Below, in pieces: positions 9,070 to 18,861 of a DNA stretch of 64,000 nt; positions within the stretch are counted from its first letter, which is position 1, and each line of letters opens with the position of its first letter. Where the stretch lies: contig NC_037600.1 of NCBI RefSeq assembly GCF_003073045.1, positions 10,900,758-10,964,757 on the forward strand, in the 5' to 3' direction. Origin of the DNA: Pomacea canaliculata. Lineage: Eukaryota > Mollusca > Gastropoda > Architaenioglossa > Ampullariidae. The notes under the pieces are model-generated. The model did not search any database and was not told where the DNA came from. It saw nothing but the letters and a program-made list of their open reading frames with translations. The translations under genes were made by a program, and so were the position numbers.

Positions 9070-12000
9070 ATGGCTCAGTCACACGAAAGAGAGTGTGCCG
9101 TGTGCACGAATGACTTCACGACACCAAAGATTCTACCCTGTGGTCATCTCCTGTGTCGACAATGTGTCATTTCCTGGAAGGATTCCAAACCTGATGCCGG
9201 GTGTCCGCTGTGTAGATGTCCTATAGTAGAGCAGTCAGATGTAAGTTCGTCCGACACTGTTGACGCCCTGCCGACAGACTTTGTGATGGAAGCGCTGGTG
9301 GAGAGCGCTCGTGTGCTGAGTAAAGATCACCTTTGTTGTGTGTGTGAGGACGTCAGGGCGGACTTCATCTGTATGCAGTGTCAGGTCCTGATGTGTTCAG
9401 CGTGTCTAAAAGTTCATAAAAATCTTCCTGCAACCCGCAGTCACGATGTGGAGAGTGTCAGCACTGTGACACCTGAACGTCTGGCTGCCAGCCGCCCTGC
9501 ACTGTGTGCTGACCACGGCGACAAACCGGCGGAGTTCTTCTGCCGCGAGCACCGCCTCGCTGTCTGCTCAGCCTGTAAGACTAACAAACACAAAGTATGT
9601 CCAGAAACAAACTATCTTGACGATGAAATACAATCAGCTCAAAAATTACTAAAGGACTTGACAAAGATTTTGGTAGAAGCGGAGCAGAAGCTAGAGCAGG
9701 TTATAGGTCAGGTGACGTCACGTCTACTGGAAGTTGATGTCAGCGAGCAAGAAGACTTGGCGCAGGTAGACAAGACATGTGACTGTCTTCACACGCTCGT
9801 GGAAGATTTCCGTAAGAAATTGAAGGAAAAGACTCGCACGTCACATCTTAAAATCAGGAATCCGTTATGTGACGTCAAGACTGACCTTAGCAACCGTCTA
9901 GGGAAGGTGACGTCACACAAACACATTGTGACGAGAGCCACGGCAGTGTCACCACGTCCTGCACTGATACACATGACACAGGCTCTGACAGACAGGGTCA
10001 ACAGCCTTGACTTGAGGTCTGACTGGCAACAAGAGGTGTGGGTGAAGCCCGTGTCAAGTGCAGAGAGCTGTAAAATTGTTGTAAGGTGGATACAACAAGA
10101 GCTACTGATGTTGGAGAAGCAGTGGACAGAGCCAGAGGTAATTTTTTAAAGCCTGTTTAAATGTTATAACGATTTAATTTTTCTTTCTCGTTTACATTTA
10201 TTTATTTTTTTTCTTTCAAATTAAATAAAAAAAAATTCTCGCAGTTATATATTAGAACTACGATTGTTCATTTTCTCGCAGTTATATATTAGGGTTTTGA
10301 TTTGTACATTTAGATACTCAGAGTAATTTAGAAATATTAAACATAATTTTGAATCCTGTATGCAGTTTGAGCTGTTGTAGATATCGTAGTTCACTATGTA
10401 TCTCGAAAGTTAATGTACAAGGTGACATGAGCTTCAACTACAAAATAACTCAGAAGTAAACCTTGTATATATTATTCGAAACCTATAAAGCGTACTACGG
10501 GGTCAGCGGGGAAATGTTCGGCCCGCCAAGACATCTGCGAATTTGAGTAATTTCTTTTTCAAATAACAGCAAAAATGTCTGATGGCAATAAAGAAGTTTT
10601 ATAGGGACAAGTCAAGATCTTTGATTACGGGATGGACAGAAGTAAATTACTGTATAGACATGTATGCTTCTCGTCGTCTGGAAATATGGAGGATTCTTTA
10701 GAATTATGCATAAAAGCAACCTTCATTCAAAGCAGACGGTAGATCAGTTCGGGTTTGATGTCAGCTGCTGATACGAGTAGATGTTTTCTACCTGTGCATG
10801 CAATAAACTGGCAGAATATGTGTGGAGACTTTTTAAGCCCCATAAACTCCTCCATTGGACGAAGGTATGTGTATGCGAAATAGTCATAACTATTATTATT
10901 ATAAATGTATTTTCAATGCACAACCACAAATACATAATTGTGGATTAAAGTTGTTTTTGTTAATCTGTATCGTCTCATGTACAAATTTTCTACTTAGAAA
11001 AAATTTTTTTACAGACTACAAACAGTTGTTTCGATGTGCTTTTCATAGACAGATCATAGTTTTGTCTCGACAAGGCGGATGGTGGAGACTCAGAGTATAC
11101 CAGACAACCTGCGACTGCAAAAATGTTAACGCAGTGTCAAAGTTATATTACTTGACCAAAAAGAACAGGATAATATTTAGATAGATAATTTTTTACGACC
11201 CATTTTAAACATCAAAAAAGCAATTGGACATAAACGATCCCGATCCTTCTACATTTGCTTTCTTAAGGATTTAAAACTTGTATTTCGCAATATTTTTATG
11301 TAATCTTAATAAGCGTCAACAACAAAAAATACAATTGTTAGATATTATACAACAATATTATCTCTAGTTTAAATTTTTATACAAATATTCTTTTTATTGT
11401 ATATGCAAATTATTGATGAGTTTATTGTTTCTACCTCCTACATGTTCGTGCATTAAGCTTTACTCAGAATATTTACGCCATGTACAAATTCAACACCTGT
11501 AATATTCATCCTCATAGCTCCATTTTCCGTCCTCCTTAAAGCAAGTAGGTACATAATTTGCCCTTTACATATTTCAGATATACTGTTTGGTTCTGAAGAA
11601 ACACAAAGCACATTCAGAACATGTTAACTTGTATATTTTGTTTTCTAGGAAAGTCACCAGAATGTTGAAAACACCTAAAAAATCGTAAACTTGGTAGACC
11701 ATTATTTTGAGTAGGGATTATATCACAGTAGTCTTTTATTACATTTTTCTGAAGGGATTTGCCTACATAACTTTTAGATTCCAGAAAGTATTTCACTTCA
11801 CTCAAACAAACGAACGAACGAACGAACGAACAAGCAAAAAAACAATAAATAAAAAGAAAACTTGAAGGTTGAATTTATTACAGAGCGTGTGCTGTCTAAA
11901 TGTTCGAAGTTTATTTTAATTTAATTGTCAATTATATCTATATATGTCTTTTTCTTTTTTTAAGCACACATCGTCAGCAGATTCTCTTAACGTGGGACAA

Positions 12001-15000
12001 TAACACTCATATCTGAACATATTTGTAAAATATTCTTTTTGAAAGTTTAATCACGTTTACAAACTACACTCCGCTCATTTGTCCTGGGGCAGTAGGCTTA
12101 CCTAACCCATTAAATGAGGCTAATTTCTTCTAGCCTTTAATTTTTGTATTTTAATTATAGAATAAAATCTTTTGTATCGAACTTGCCACCGCTTCTTAAA
12201 TACCACCCTAAGGGTTACTGTTGCAGTATTTTGTGGTACAGTATTCCTGGAGTTGTCACACATGTAGAATAACTTCCCTAAATAGTGACTGCAGTTGTAA
12301 CTCAATCAAATAAGCTTGTCTTCTAGTATACAACACAAATCTTCAATACCTAACATTATAATCCTTAAATATTGCAGGAAATCTCAACTCATAAATGCGA
12401 CTAATAGTTTGAATTACTTACATCTTTATTGTTATAGATTAAGGATATCAAGTAAATAGCTGTGAGTAAATTTTATCAAGAAGAGACTGAACATTATTTA
12501 CAGATAGATGCAAAGACACCAGTCCTTGTGTTCCACGACAACTGCGGAACCAACATTCGTCTGACGAACGGTAACAGGACCGCGGAGAAGATAGATCAAA
12601 GTGCCTCCTCTAACGGGGTGGTCGTGTCACGTGACTCTATCGTGTGGAAAGTTTTGTATGAGGTAAGATACTAGGCTAGAATGACGACGACGACGAAGAC
12701 GACGACGACGATGATGATGATGATTAAAACAAACATTTCAATGAGTAACTTTCCTTTCTTTGCACAGGCGAAAACTGAACAATCCTGCTGAATTAGTTTT
12801 TAAAATACTTTACTCAAGTTTATAAAAACTTCGCGGATTGCTTAGTGTCAACATATTGTATCTCTGGTCATCTTTTTTGTCTAATTTCTACTGAGCGTAG
12901 GTCACCTAGTCAACCTAATCCTCTGTCACATTTAGCCAAATCGTGACACTGTACTGTTGACGCAGGTCAAAGTTGACGAAGTAACAGCAACAGAGGACGC
13001 GTTATTCGTAGGAGTGACAAGAACACCTCCTGAGCGCCTCACTATGACGAGTTCCTTGATAGACCTAGGCATCGTCGGAGTCAATTGGATCAGCCACCAG
13101 AAAAAGTTTGTGAGTTTCCATGGCTACAAGTGCACAAAAATGGTCTTGTGATTCGGTATCTATGTAAGAATGGAAGAAAATTACTTTTCTGCTTTTCTTC
13201 AAAAAAAAATTTTGTCTATTAAAGTTTAGATATGTGATCTTCCGTTTTCTAAGCTCAGTGGCATATGCTAATAACCAAAAATTAATAAAATCCCTTTTTT
13301 GTCATCTATAATTGTAGGTAATTATCAGGCATCTGTTTTCAGTTATATAGGACGATAGGAAAAGGTCTCAAGAAACTTCAAGTCGGGAGTCGAGTCGGGG
13401 TCCTGGTGGACTCGTCAAACGACATTCACCTCTTCGTCGACGGATAGGACCATGGTGTTGTAGCGGAACATGTCCCACCGCCCTGCTTTGCTGTATTTAT
13501 TATGCACGGTGCAATCACGAAGGTGAGAGACACAGTTACAGGTTACATTCTACAAAAACGTTTGTGATTGCTTTGTTTTATGGCGAAGTCACTTAGAAAT
13601 CTGCAGTTAATAGTAAAAGATCACAGACGTTATACCCTATGGACAGCCAACTCAACGCGCTCGCAGTGCGAAAGCGTTGACTCAACTCGTGACCGCGGGG
13701 TGGAAGAGAAGGTGGGGTACAGGCAATATCCGGTCGCTTTGTTTTGTATCCGCGAGTATCTTTCAATCCTTTGCTGTTGAAGAAATCCTCTTAGTAAGTA
13801 TGTTTTGATATATATATATATGAATATGTGAATGATAATGTAAAATTCTATACTCAAACACAGCGTTGTATCGTAGTATTTGTAATTATGTTAAGAGTCA
13901 AAATGTTTTTGTCAGCAAGTTCTCGCTCTCTAGCTCATTGTTTTTCTGAGTGGTTACAGAGGGTAGTTTGTAGTGAGTTTATCGCTTCTGAATTCAGACT
14001 AAGGCTCTTAGGAACCTCCATGTAAATTCTTATTGATGTTTGCAGAATGTTGTTTTGAACACATTTACATCACGCGCTGTCTTATCAGGACGATAATATA
14101 CTTGAAAAGGTGGCGAAGAAAAATTGGATGTTTCTTCATCTATCTCTGATATTTATGTGAATAATTACCGTGAAATAAATATGGACAAGACGGCAAATCG
14201 TTTAGTGACTGTTTAGTTTAGTTTCATTAAGAACATTAAACTGTTGTAGTAATATAGCCTTATTTGCTGGCTCAGCGTAATACACCAACTCCCCACCCCC
14301 ACACTCTCTCTATATTGCGAACCGTATCCAGCACTCAGCAGTTTCAAATCAGCAGTGTTGAACATTGCTTATACTAGGTGATTAATAGTTCGATTATTTT
14401 TACAACTTTAAATCTTTTCATCTGGCACACCAATATTTAAAACCACTGGAAAGTCAACTTTTTTTTATAAAATATAAAAGGTTATATTTATCTTACAAGG
14501 TGACTTACCTTCATTAAACAATATAATGTCTGGAACAAATGGTCGCTCTTTCGATGTTGAAACTAGAATTAAAACGATTCACAGCTCTCTCACGAGCTTT
14601 TTTCCAGTCTTTATTATCTAGTCTTCTAATGCGGAAAAATGATCACAAACCTTTGATTCGACCTTTGCAAGCAGGGCATCCTGCAATCGCACAGTTACTG
14701 CCTGGCATCTCAAAATAATAACACCAGTAGCACTGCGACACACTGTGAAAGACGAAGCCGGAAAAGGCAAATACCACACGTGGTCCAGCGCATGCGCGAC
14801 TCAAGAGATCTGTTCCCGAGCCTGAGTTAGCTGTCCATAGGGTATAACTTCTATGAAAACATGAAACCCTTCTAATACATATTTGATTTCGTTGATGTAC
14901 ATGCTTTATTTTTTTAATGAATATTTGAAAAAAAATCATTTTCTTTGTGTGTAAATTCCTCAGCGTTGTACCTGTTGCCTTATTGTCTTTGTTGTGCAGG

Positions 15001-15032
15001 TGACAGCCCTTCCTACATCAAAAAGATCATGA
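9070..15032 (+). CDS. Gene A: RING/B-box/coiled-coil/NHR E3 ligase, premature stop in last NHR exon
   Basis: Predicted ubiquitin E3 ligase of TRIM type. Exon 1 (9070-10137, 356 codons) encodes RING C3HC4 (ECAVC, CGHLLCRQC, CPLC), B-box 1 (LCCVC to the H of SHDV), B-box 2 (LCADH to NKH) and a coiled coil from about residue 180. The NHR domain is on exons 12504-12662 (FHDNCGTNIRL), 12966-13109 (LFVGVTRTPPERL) and 13343-13522 (GSRVGVLVDS). Exon 15000-15032 adds VTALPTSKRS and a stop. All introns have GT-AG ends in phase 0. Codon 35 of exon 4 is TAG (13445-13447) where genes B, C and D have CAG, so this copy should lose the end of its NHR domain. A P-like transposon fills intron 4. The AATAAA seen after the stop in B, C, D and F reads AAAAAA here. 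The ATG at 9070 was chosen because MAQSHERECAVC matches the starts of the sister genes. Confidence 0.75.
10138..12503 (+). other. Intron 1 of gene A with two exon-like islands
   Basis: This is a long AT-rich intron. At 10815-10864 a 50-base segment lies between CAG and a strong GTATGT donor, is open, and keeps its length in genes A, C, D and E. A second segment from 11015, after TTTACAG, continues that frame to TAG at 11046-11048. Together they could encode a short alternative C-terminus without NHR. The rest shows an AACG tetranucleotide run near 11808-11831 and nothing else I can name. Confidence 0.3.
12681..12724 (+). repeat. Trinucleotide microsatellite after NHR exon 2, gene A
   Basis: (GAC)n followed by (GAT)n starts about 18 bases after the exon 2 donor. 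The same kind of repeat sits at the same distance in B (23661), C (31979), D (41219) and F (53457), so it is ancestral to the array. Length and motif differ between units. Confidence 0.8.
13622..14855 (-). mobile_element. P-like DNA transposon carrying a THAP domain, in intron 4 of gene A
   Basis: The ends form a terminal inverted repeat of about 32 bases (CACAGACGTTATACCCTATGG on the left, its inverse closing at CTATG on the right). Flanking AAAAGAT and AAAACAT form a near-perfect 7-base duplication, close to the 8 bases made by P elements. Gene C has the empty site, AAAAGATGAAACCC, near 32780. On the minus strand 14708-14514 reads a THAP zinc-finger start: MPGSNCAIAGCPACK, then a TGA, then NKDWKKARERAVNRF and CSRHY, i.e. 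the C2CH pattern with its tryptophan. No transposase catalytic region is seen, so the copy is non-autonomous. It is shared at the same site with D and F. Confidence 0.7.
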
Positions 15033-16052
15033 AGAATAGAGGAAAACAAGAGATAGTAAAGCGTGAATATATTTGCCGCCATCAACCTGGCCATTGATAC
15101 TACCATTGACTGCTCATATGTATTTGCTTCGTTAACCTGTTTTCTATTCAAAACATTAAGATGACAAGCTCTCTCGTGCCTGATTCTTATTTTCAGCTAA
15201 ATACACGAAAAAAAAACTTCGAGCAAAGTAATATTTTAGTTCATTTGTATCAGTTGCCCCCTCTAATATATATACACACACAAAGAAGAGAAGAGAAACA
15301 TCTGATCAATAGTAATGCACACACACATTCACACGGGCACACACACACAGATAAATACACAAATACAAGAAAACTTTCTGTTTATTACTCGCACACAGAA
15401 GATTTGAAATGCAAGTGGAACAGCAAATACACACTAAAATTATATTAGCACTAAAATAGAGGAACTCTCTCTCCTTACATATCACTTTATAACAATACAT
15501 TTAAAAATTCAAACTTTTTTCTCAGCGCTCTTAATTTAAGATTAAAATTAAATTCAAAGTGTCCCACATGGGAACTGTAATGTGTGTTTATATCACTGTG
15601 TGCGAAGCTTAGTCTCTACTAACAACAAATAGATGATGTTAGCAGTATACTTCAAGACAGCACACAGATATACAGAGTTCACATTATCACATACTTGCCT
15701 TTCACACACATACTCATTATGTATATAATAAAATACATGATGCCTGCTAAGAAATTTCATAAGTACAGTTTATTAAAGTAAATTATCAGCATATTTTTTT
15801 ACAATAATTTAATTTATAAAAATCCATATATGTTCATATGTTCATACTACTATCAAATACTAGTAAGAATTTGGTAATAATGTAGCAACTTATATCTATG
15901 ATGCATTTGAAGTACGAAGCCTTATGTCGGTGTTGATTAATAAATAAACAGAAATGTAATAAACAGAAACATAGTTTTTTCACATTTGCAATTCGATTTA
16001 ATAGGTAACTCTGCTTCTTGATTACTATTTCTTTTGATGTTTTGTCCTACAG
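15033..16052. other. 3' flank of gene A
   Basis: The flank holds a CA microsatellite (about 15318-15349) and a conserved 3' flank module (about 15480-15740: GACAGCACACAGATATACAG, then CTTGCCTTTCACACA). That module recurs after every family member and after the RING-only genes. No open frame of note occurs. The usual AATAAA near 15210 is degraded to A only in this unit. Confidence 0.5.
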
Positions 16053-16166
16053 ATATACGATACATTTAAAATCCAAGTATCAAAAACAGGAAGAAAGGTT
16101 CTTTCAGATGTGGACAGTCTCAACATTGTAACACCTGACAACTATGGTGATTGGTGTCAGGAGTAA
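16053..16166 (+). pseudogene. Exon-like fragment with a B-box-linker resemblance
   Basis: After TTTTGTCCTACAG a 37-codon frame runs to TAA at 16164-16166. Its middle (SDVDSLNIVTPDNYGD) resembles the B-box linker of the family (HDVESVSTVTPERL). It has no zinc ligands of its own and does not join any neighbouring exon I can see. The copy at 56915 has an extra base and an early stop. I take it as a decayed piece of an older TRIM gene, with modest confidence. Confidence 0.35.
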
Positions 16167-16644
16167 TAATCGAGAGACAGAAAGAAAGGGAAGATAACAA
16201 AAAGCCCGCAGTTAAATTTCCCTCGTATATCTTTAAGAGGCAACACATCAATGCATAAAGCAGAAACAATTTCAAGCTGAACTAGTCTGGATTTTAGCTT
16301 CTAAAAAGACAATGTTATTCTCTTAAATTTAAAGCAATTTTTTAAATGCACTACCTGCAGTAATTAAAAATTAATTAACATATTATTGTGATATATTTTC
16401 TTCAATTACAATAGTTATGTAATATATTCCAGTTTAATTTCATCTGTAGCAGTGTCTATAGTACATTTACATTTGTCGAAGTACATTGAACTCCAAAGTA
16501 TATTTACAGGTAATATTTCTCATCACTAAAATAGTAAGATATAGTATAAAACGCGTTATGATTTTTTTTTTTTTGCAAAGAAGATAATAAGTGTATTAGA
16601 AACTGGAACTGATCGTATGTACCTCAAAATAGACAGACTGAGAG

Positions 16645-16925
16645 ACAGACAGCTGTAACTTCTTTATTAACTGTCACATCTACAGTGACAATAAATCCCA
16701 GGTTACTGATGGAGGATTTAAAGGTGATATTGTTTTCTCCCACCTTGGCTTGCTTGGGAATACTGATCAGTAAATTTTAAGTCTACTTGAGCATAGGAAG
16801 TCTTTCGTTTTATTATCGTAGAGTTTAATTTTGCTTGTCACCATCCAGTCTTTAACATCGTCAATACAGACATCTATGGTGCTAGCAGCAGGAGGAGGAG
16901 TGGAGCAGTTGTTGCATGTCTTCAG
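16645..16925 (-). pseudogene. Decayed minus-strand exon(s), unidentified extracellular-type domain
   Basis: The minus strand reads KTCNNCSTPPPAASTIDVC, then DDVKDWMVTSKIKLYDNK and DFLCSSRLKIY. One frame break later it reads AKVGENNITFKSSISN and LGFIVTVDVTVNKEV. Paired cysteines with alternating hydrophobic strands suggest an immunoglobulin-like or other beta-sandwich ectodomain, but I cannot name the family. It is copied at about 57470-57760. The surrounding 16170-16640 and 16930-17800 contain only AT-rich spacer. Confidence 0.3.
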
Positions 16926-17803
16926 CATATGATTCATTAGAAACATATTGAGACTGGATGGAAGATAAAAGGTCTTTTTTACAAAAGGAACATAACTGGG
17001 TTAAGAAATGAGCCTTCTGGGTCTACGGAGGAAAGTGGTGGAAGGCTTGTTGTTTAACCGTAAACGAACACATCCTGTATGAAATGTGATTTTTCATACT
17101 GTTGATATAATAAAAATATTTGTGCAACGGATAGTTGAAATTGGGCACTAATTCTTTTTGTTGTCCCGTGGATTCCCAGAAAATAACAAGATTAATTTCC
17201 TAGTCAATTAACAACAACAACAAAAATGATGCTTTCTGTCTTTAGGATTTTTGATTGCATTTTACAATCTCATGTTACTAAACCTCTTCTTAAATTAAAT
17301 TTAAGGACTTTAGAAGAATCCATCATCAATGCAGCACAGCTTCCTTCAGGCATCCACTAAACCCATCTGGAAACACTGAAGTCCTGCCGAAAACACAAAC
17401 TACATTTAACTTATGGTTGCGCTTCCCATACCTTATTTTATTTTCTATTTAATTTACTGTAAACAGTGTATCTATACAGAGATCAGTACGCATATATCTG
17501 TCTATATATTTCACATGTGGTAGTAAAAGATTTACAAAAAATAATGTTGGGAAATTTAGCCGATGTACTTCAATCTCTCTTTTCTCTCTTTATATGTATG
17601 GTAAATTAATATAACACCCTCTTGTTAGAACTGCTGGTATTCAGAGGGCTTGCCTTTTAAAATATTTCGACTTTCGCTGGTGATAATAAAATAACTAACA
17701 AAAACCAAGAACAAAGACTTTGTCAAATGTTCACGTTTATTTGCACCTAATACAATCACCACACACACATCTACCTCTTCCTGTTGGGTGTGATACTCTA
17801 CAG

Positions 17804-17991
17804 CACGAGTGGGCAATTAATTTTCCGAAGGGGCCGCATGAGAAATTCAGATGGTTTTAGAGGGCCGGACTAATATCGTTAAGTCAGTTTTCCCCAATAC
17901 TGTATATTTGGTATATATACTGGCGGGCGGGCCGGTCTGAGACAGGAGGCGGGCCGGATGCGGCCCGCGGGCCGGCCTTTGCCCAGGCCTG
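17804..17991. mobile_element. hAT-type miniature element, GC-rich interior
   Basis: The ends are CACGAGTGGGCAA and the inverse of CAGGCCTGGGCAAAGG. The interior has the runs GGGCCGCATGAGAAATT and GCGGGCCGG typical of a very widespread hAT-derived miniature element. It is flanked by ctctacag (17796-17803) and ctcgacag (17992-17999), an 8-base duplication with one mismatch, as hAT elements make. The spacer near 46490 has the empty site. No coding capacity. Confidence 0.8.
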
Positions 17992-18591
17992 CTCGACAGT
18001 GTCAACAGAAAGTTAGTCATTGCCTCTATGTAACGTCTTCTATCTGAAGTCATCGACATCAACATACACCTGTCTACTCACACGGAAATTCCCAGTTGAA
18101 GCAGTTACTCGCATTTGTGGGGCGCCTTGAAGTTGCCACTAGGGTTGGAATATGGTTGGAAGTTCCTGGTAAAATGGAGAAACTCGGGGCTAAAGCACAC
18201 ACACAACTTATACTCTACATCACTATACAATATATTGTTAACTTAAAACAGTAACTTGTAAGTTGCTAACATCGCAGTGGTTAATTTAGCAAAAACCACT
18301 TTGTAGCTAGTCTTAAATGCTTTATACCTTTGCTGAAAGGGGTTAAGGGAAGCGTTAACTTAATAACTACAACATTTTTATTCTGCATTATTTCCTGTTT
18401 TATCAATTGTGACAAGTTTTTATAGTGAGAAAGATTTCTTGTTACTATTAAAAATGTACCATAAAGAATTTATTAGCATAATTTTTTGCATTAATTAATT
18501 ACTGTATTTTATACATTTACTAGTCACTTGGTAGCTTCAGCTACGTCATATATATTTTGTATATTTATATTTTTATAGGTTGCCTACTAAG

Positions 18592-18849
18592 ATGGTGACA
18601 GCATCAACTCAGCCCATAGAAAGGGAGTGTGTGGTGTGCATAAGTGAATTCGAGACACCAAAGATTCTACTGTGTGCTCACCTCCTGTGCCGAAAATGTG
18701 TCATTCCGTTGTGGAAACCTGGTGCTGTTTGTCGGCTGTGTAGATATCCAATAGTGAATGATAAATGTTGTCTAGTTAGGAGACGCATGATGCAGGCAAA
18801 TTCTGCCGACGCCCTGCACACAGATTTTGTGATGGAAGCCCTGGTGTAG
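18592..18849 (+). CDS. RING-only TRIM derivative, 85 codons
   Basis: The frame starts at ATG 18592 (MVTASTQPIERECVVC) just after a TTTTATAG acceptor-like site and stops at TAG 18847-18849. All eight RING ligands are kept (CVVC, CAHLLCRKC, CRLC), but glycine of CGH is alanine and proline of CPLC is arginine. The stop replaces the GAG of the family motif EALVES. Soon after, the sequence jumps to the family 3' flank at ATTTAAAAA, so B-boxes, coiled coil and NHR exons were removed by deletion. The same form exists at 60038-60295. It lacks the E-box promoter of the full genes. It may be a pseudogene or a small RING protein. Confidence 0.5.
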   Translation: MVTASTQPIERECVVCISEFETPKILLCAHLLCRKCVIPLWKPGAVCRLCRYPIVNDKCCLVRRRMMQANSADALHTDFVMEALV

Positions 18850-18861
18850 AGTGCTCGTGTA

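Noticed and set aside
11808-11831. AACG tetranucleotide run, considered as a telomere-like or CRISPR-like repeat
   Set aside because: Short pure tandem microsatellite without spacers, and it is not a known telomere motif.
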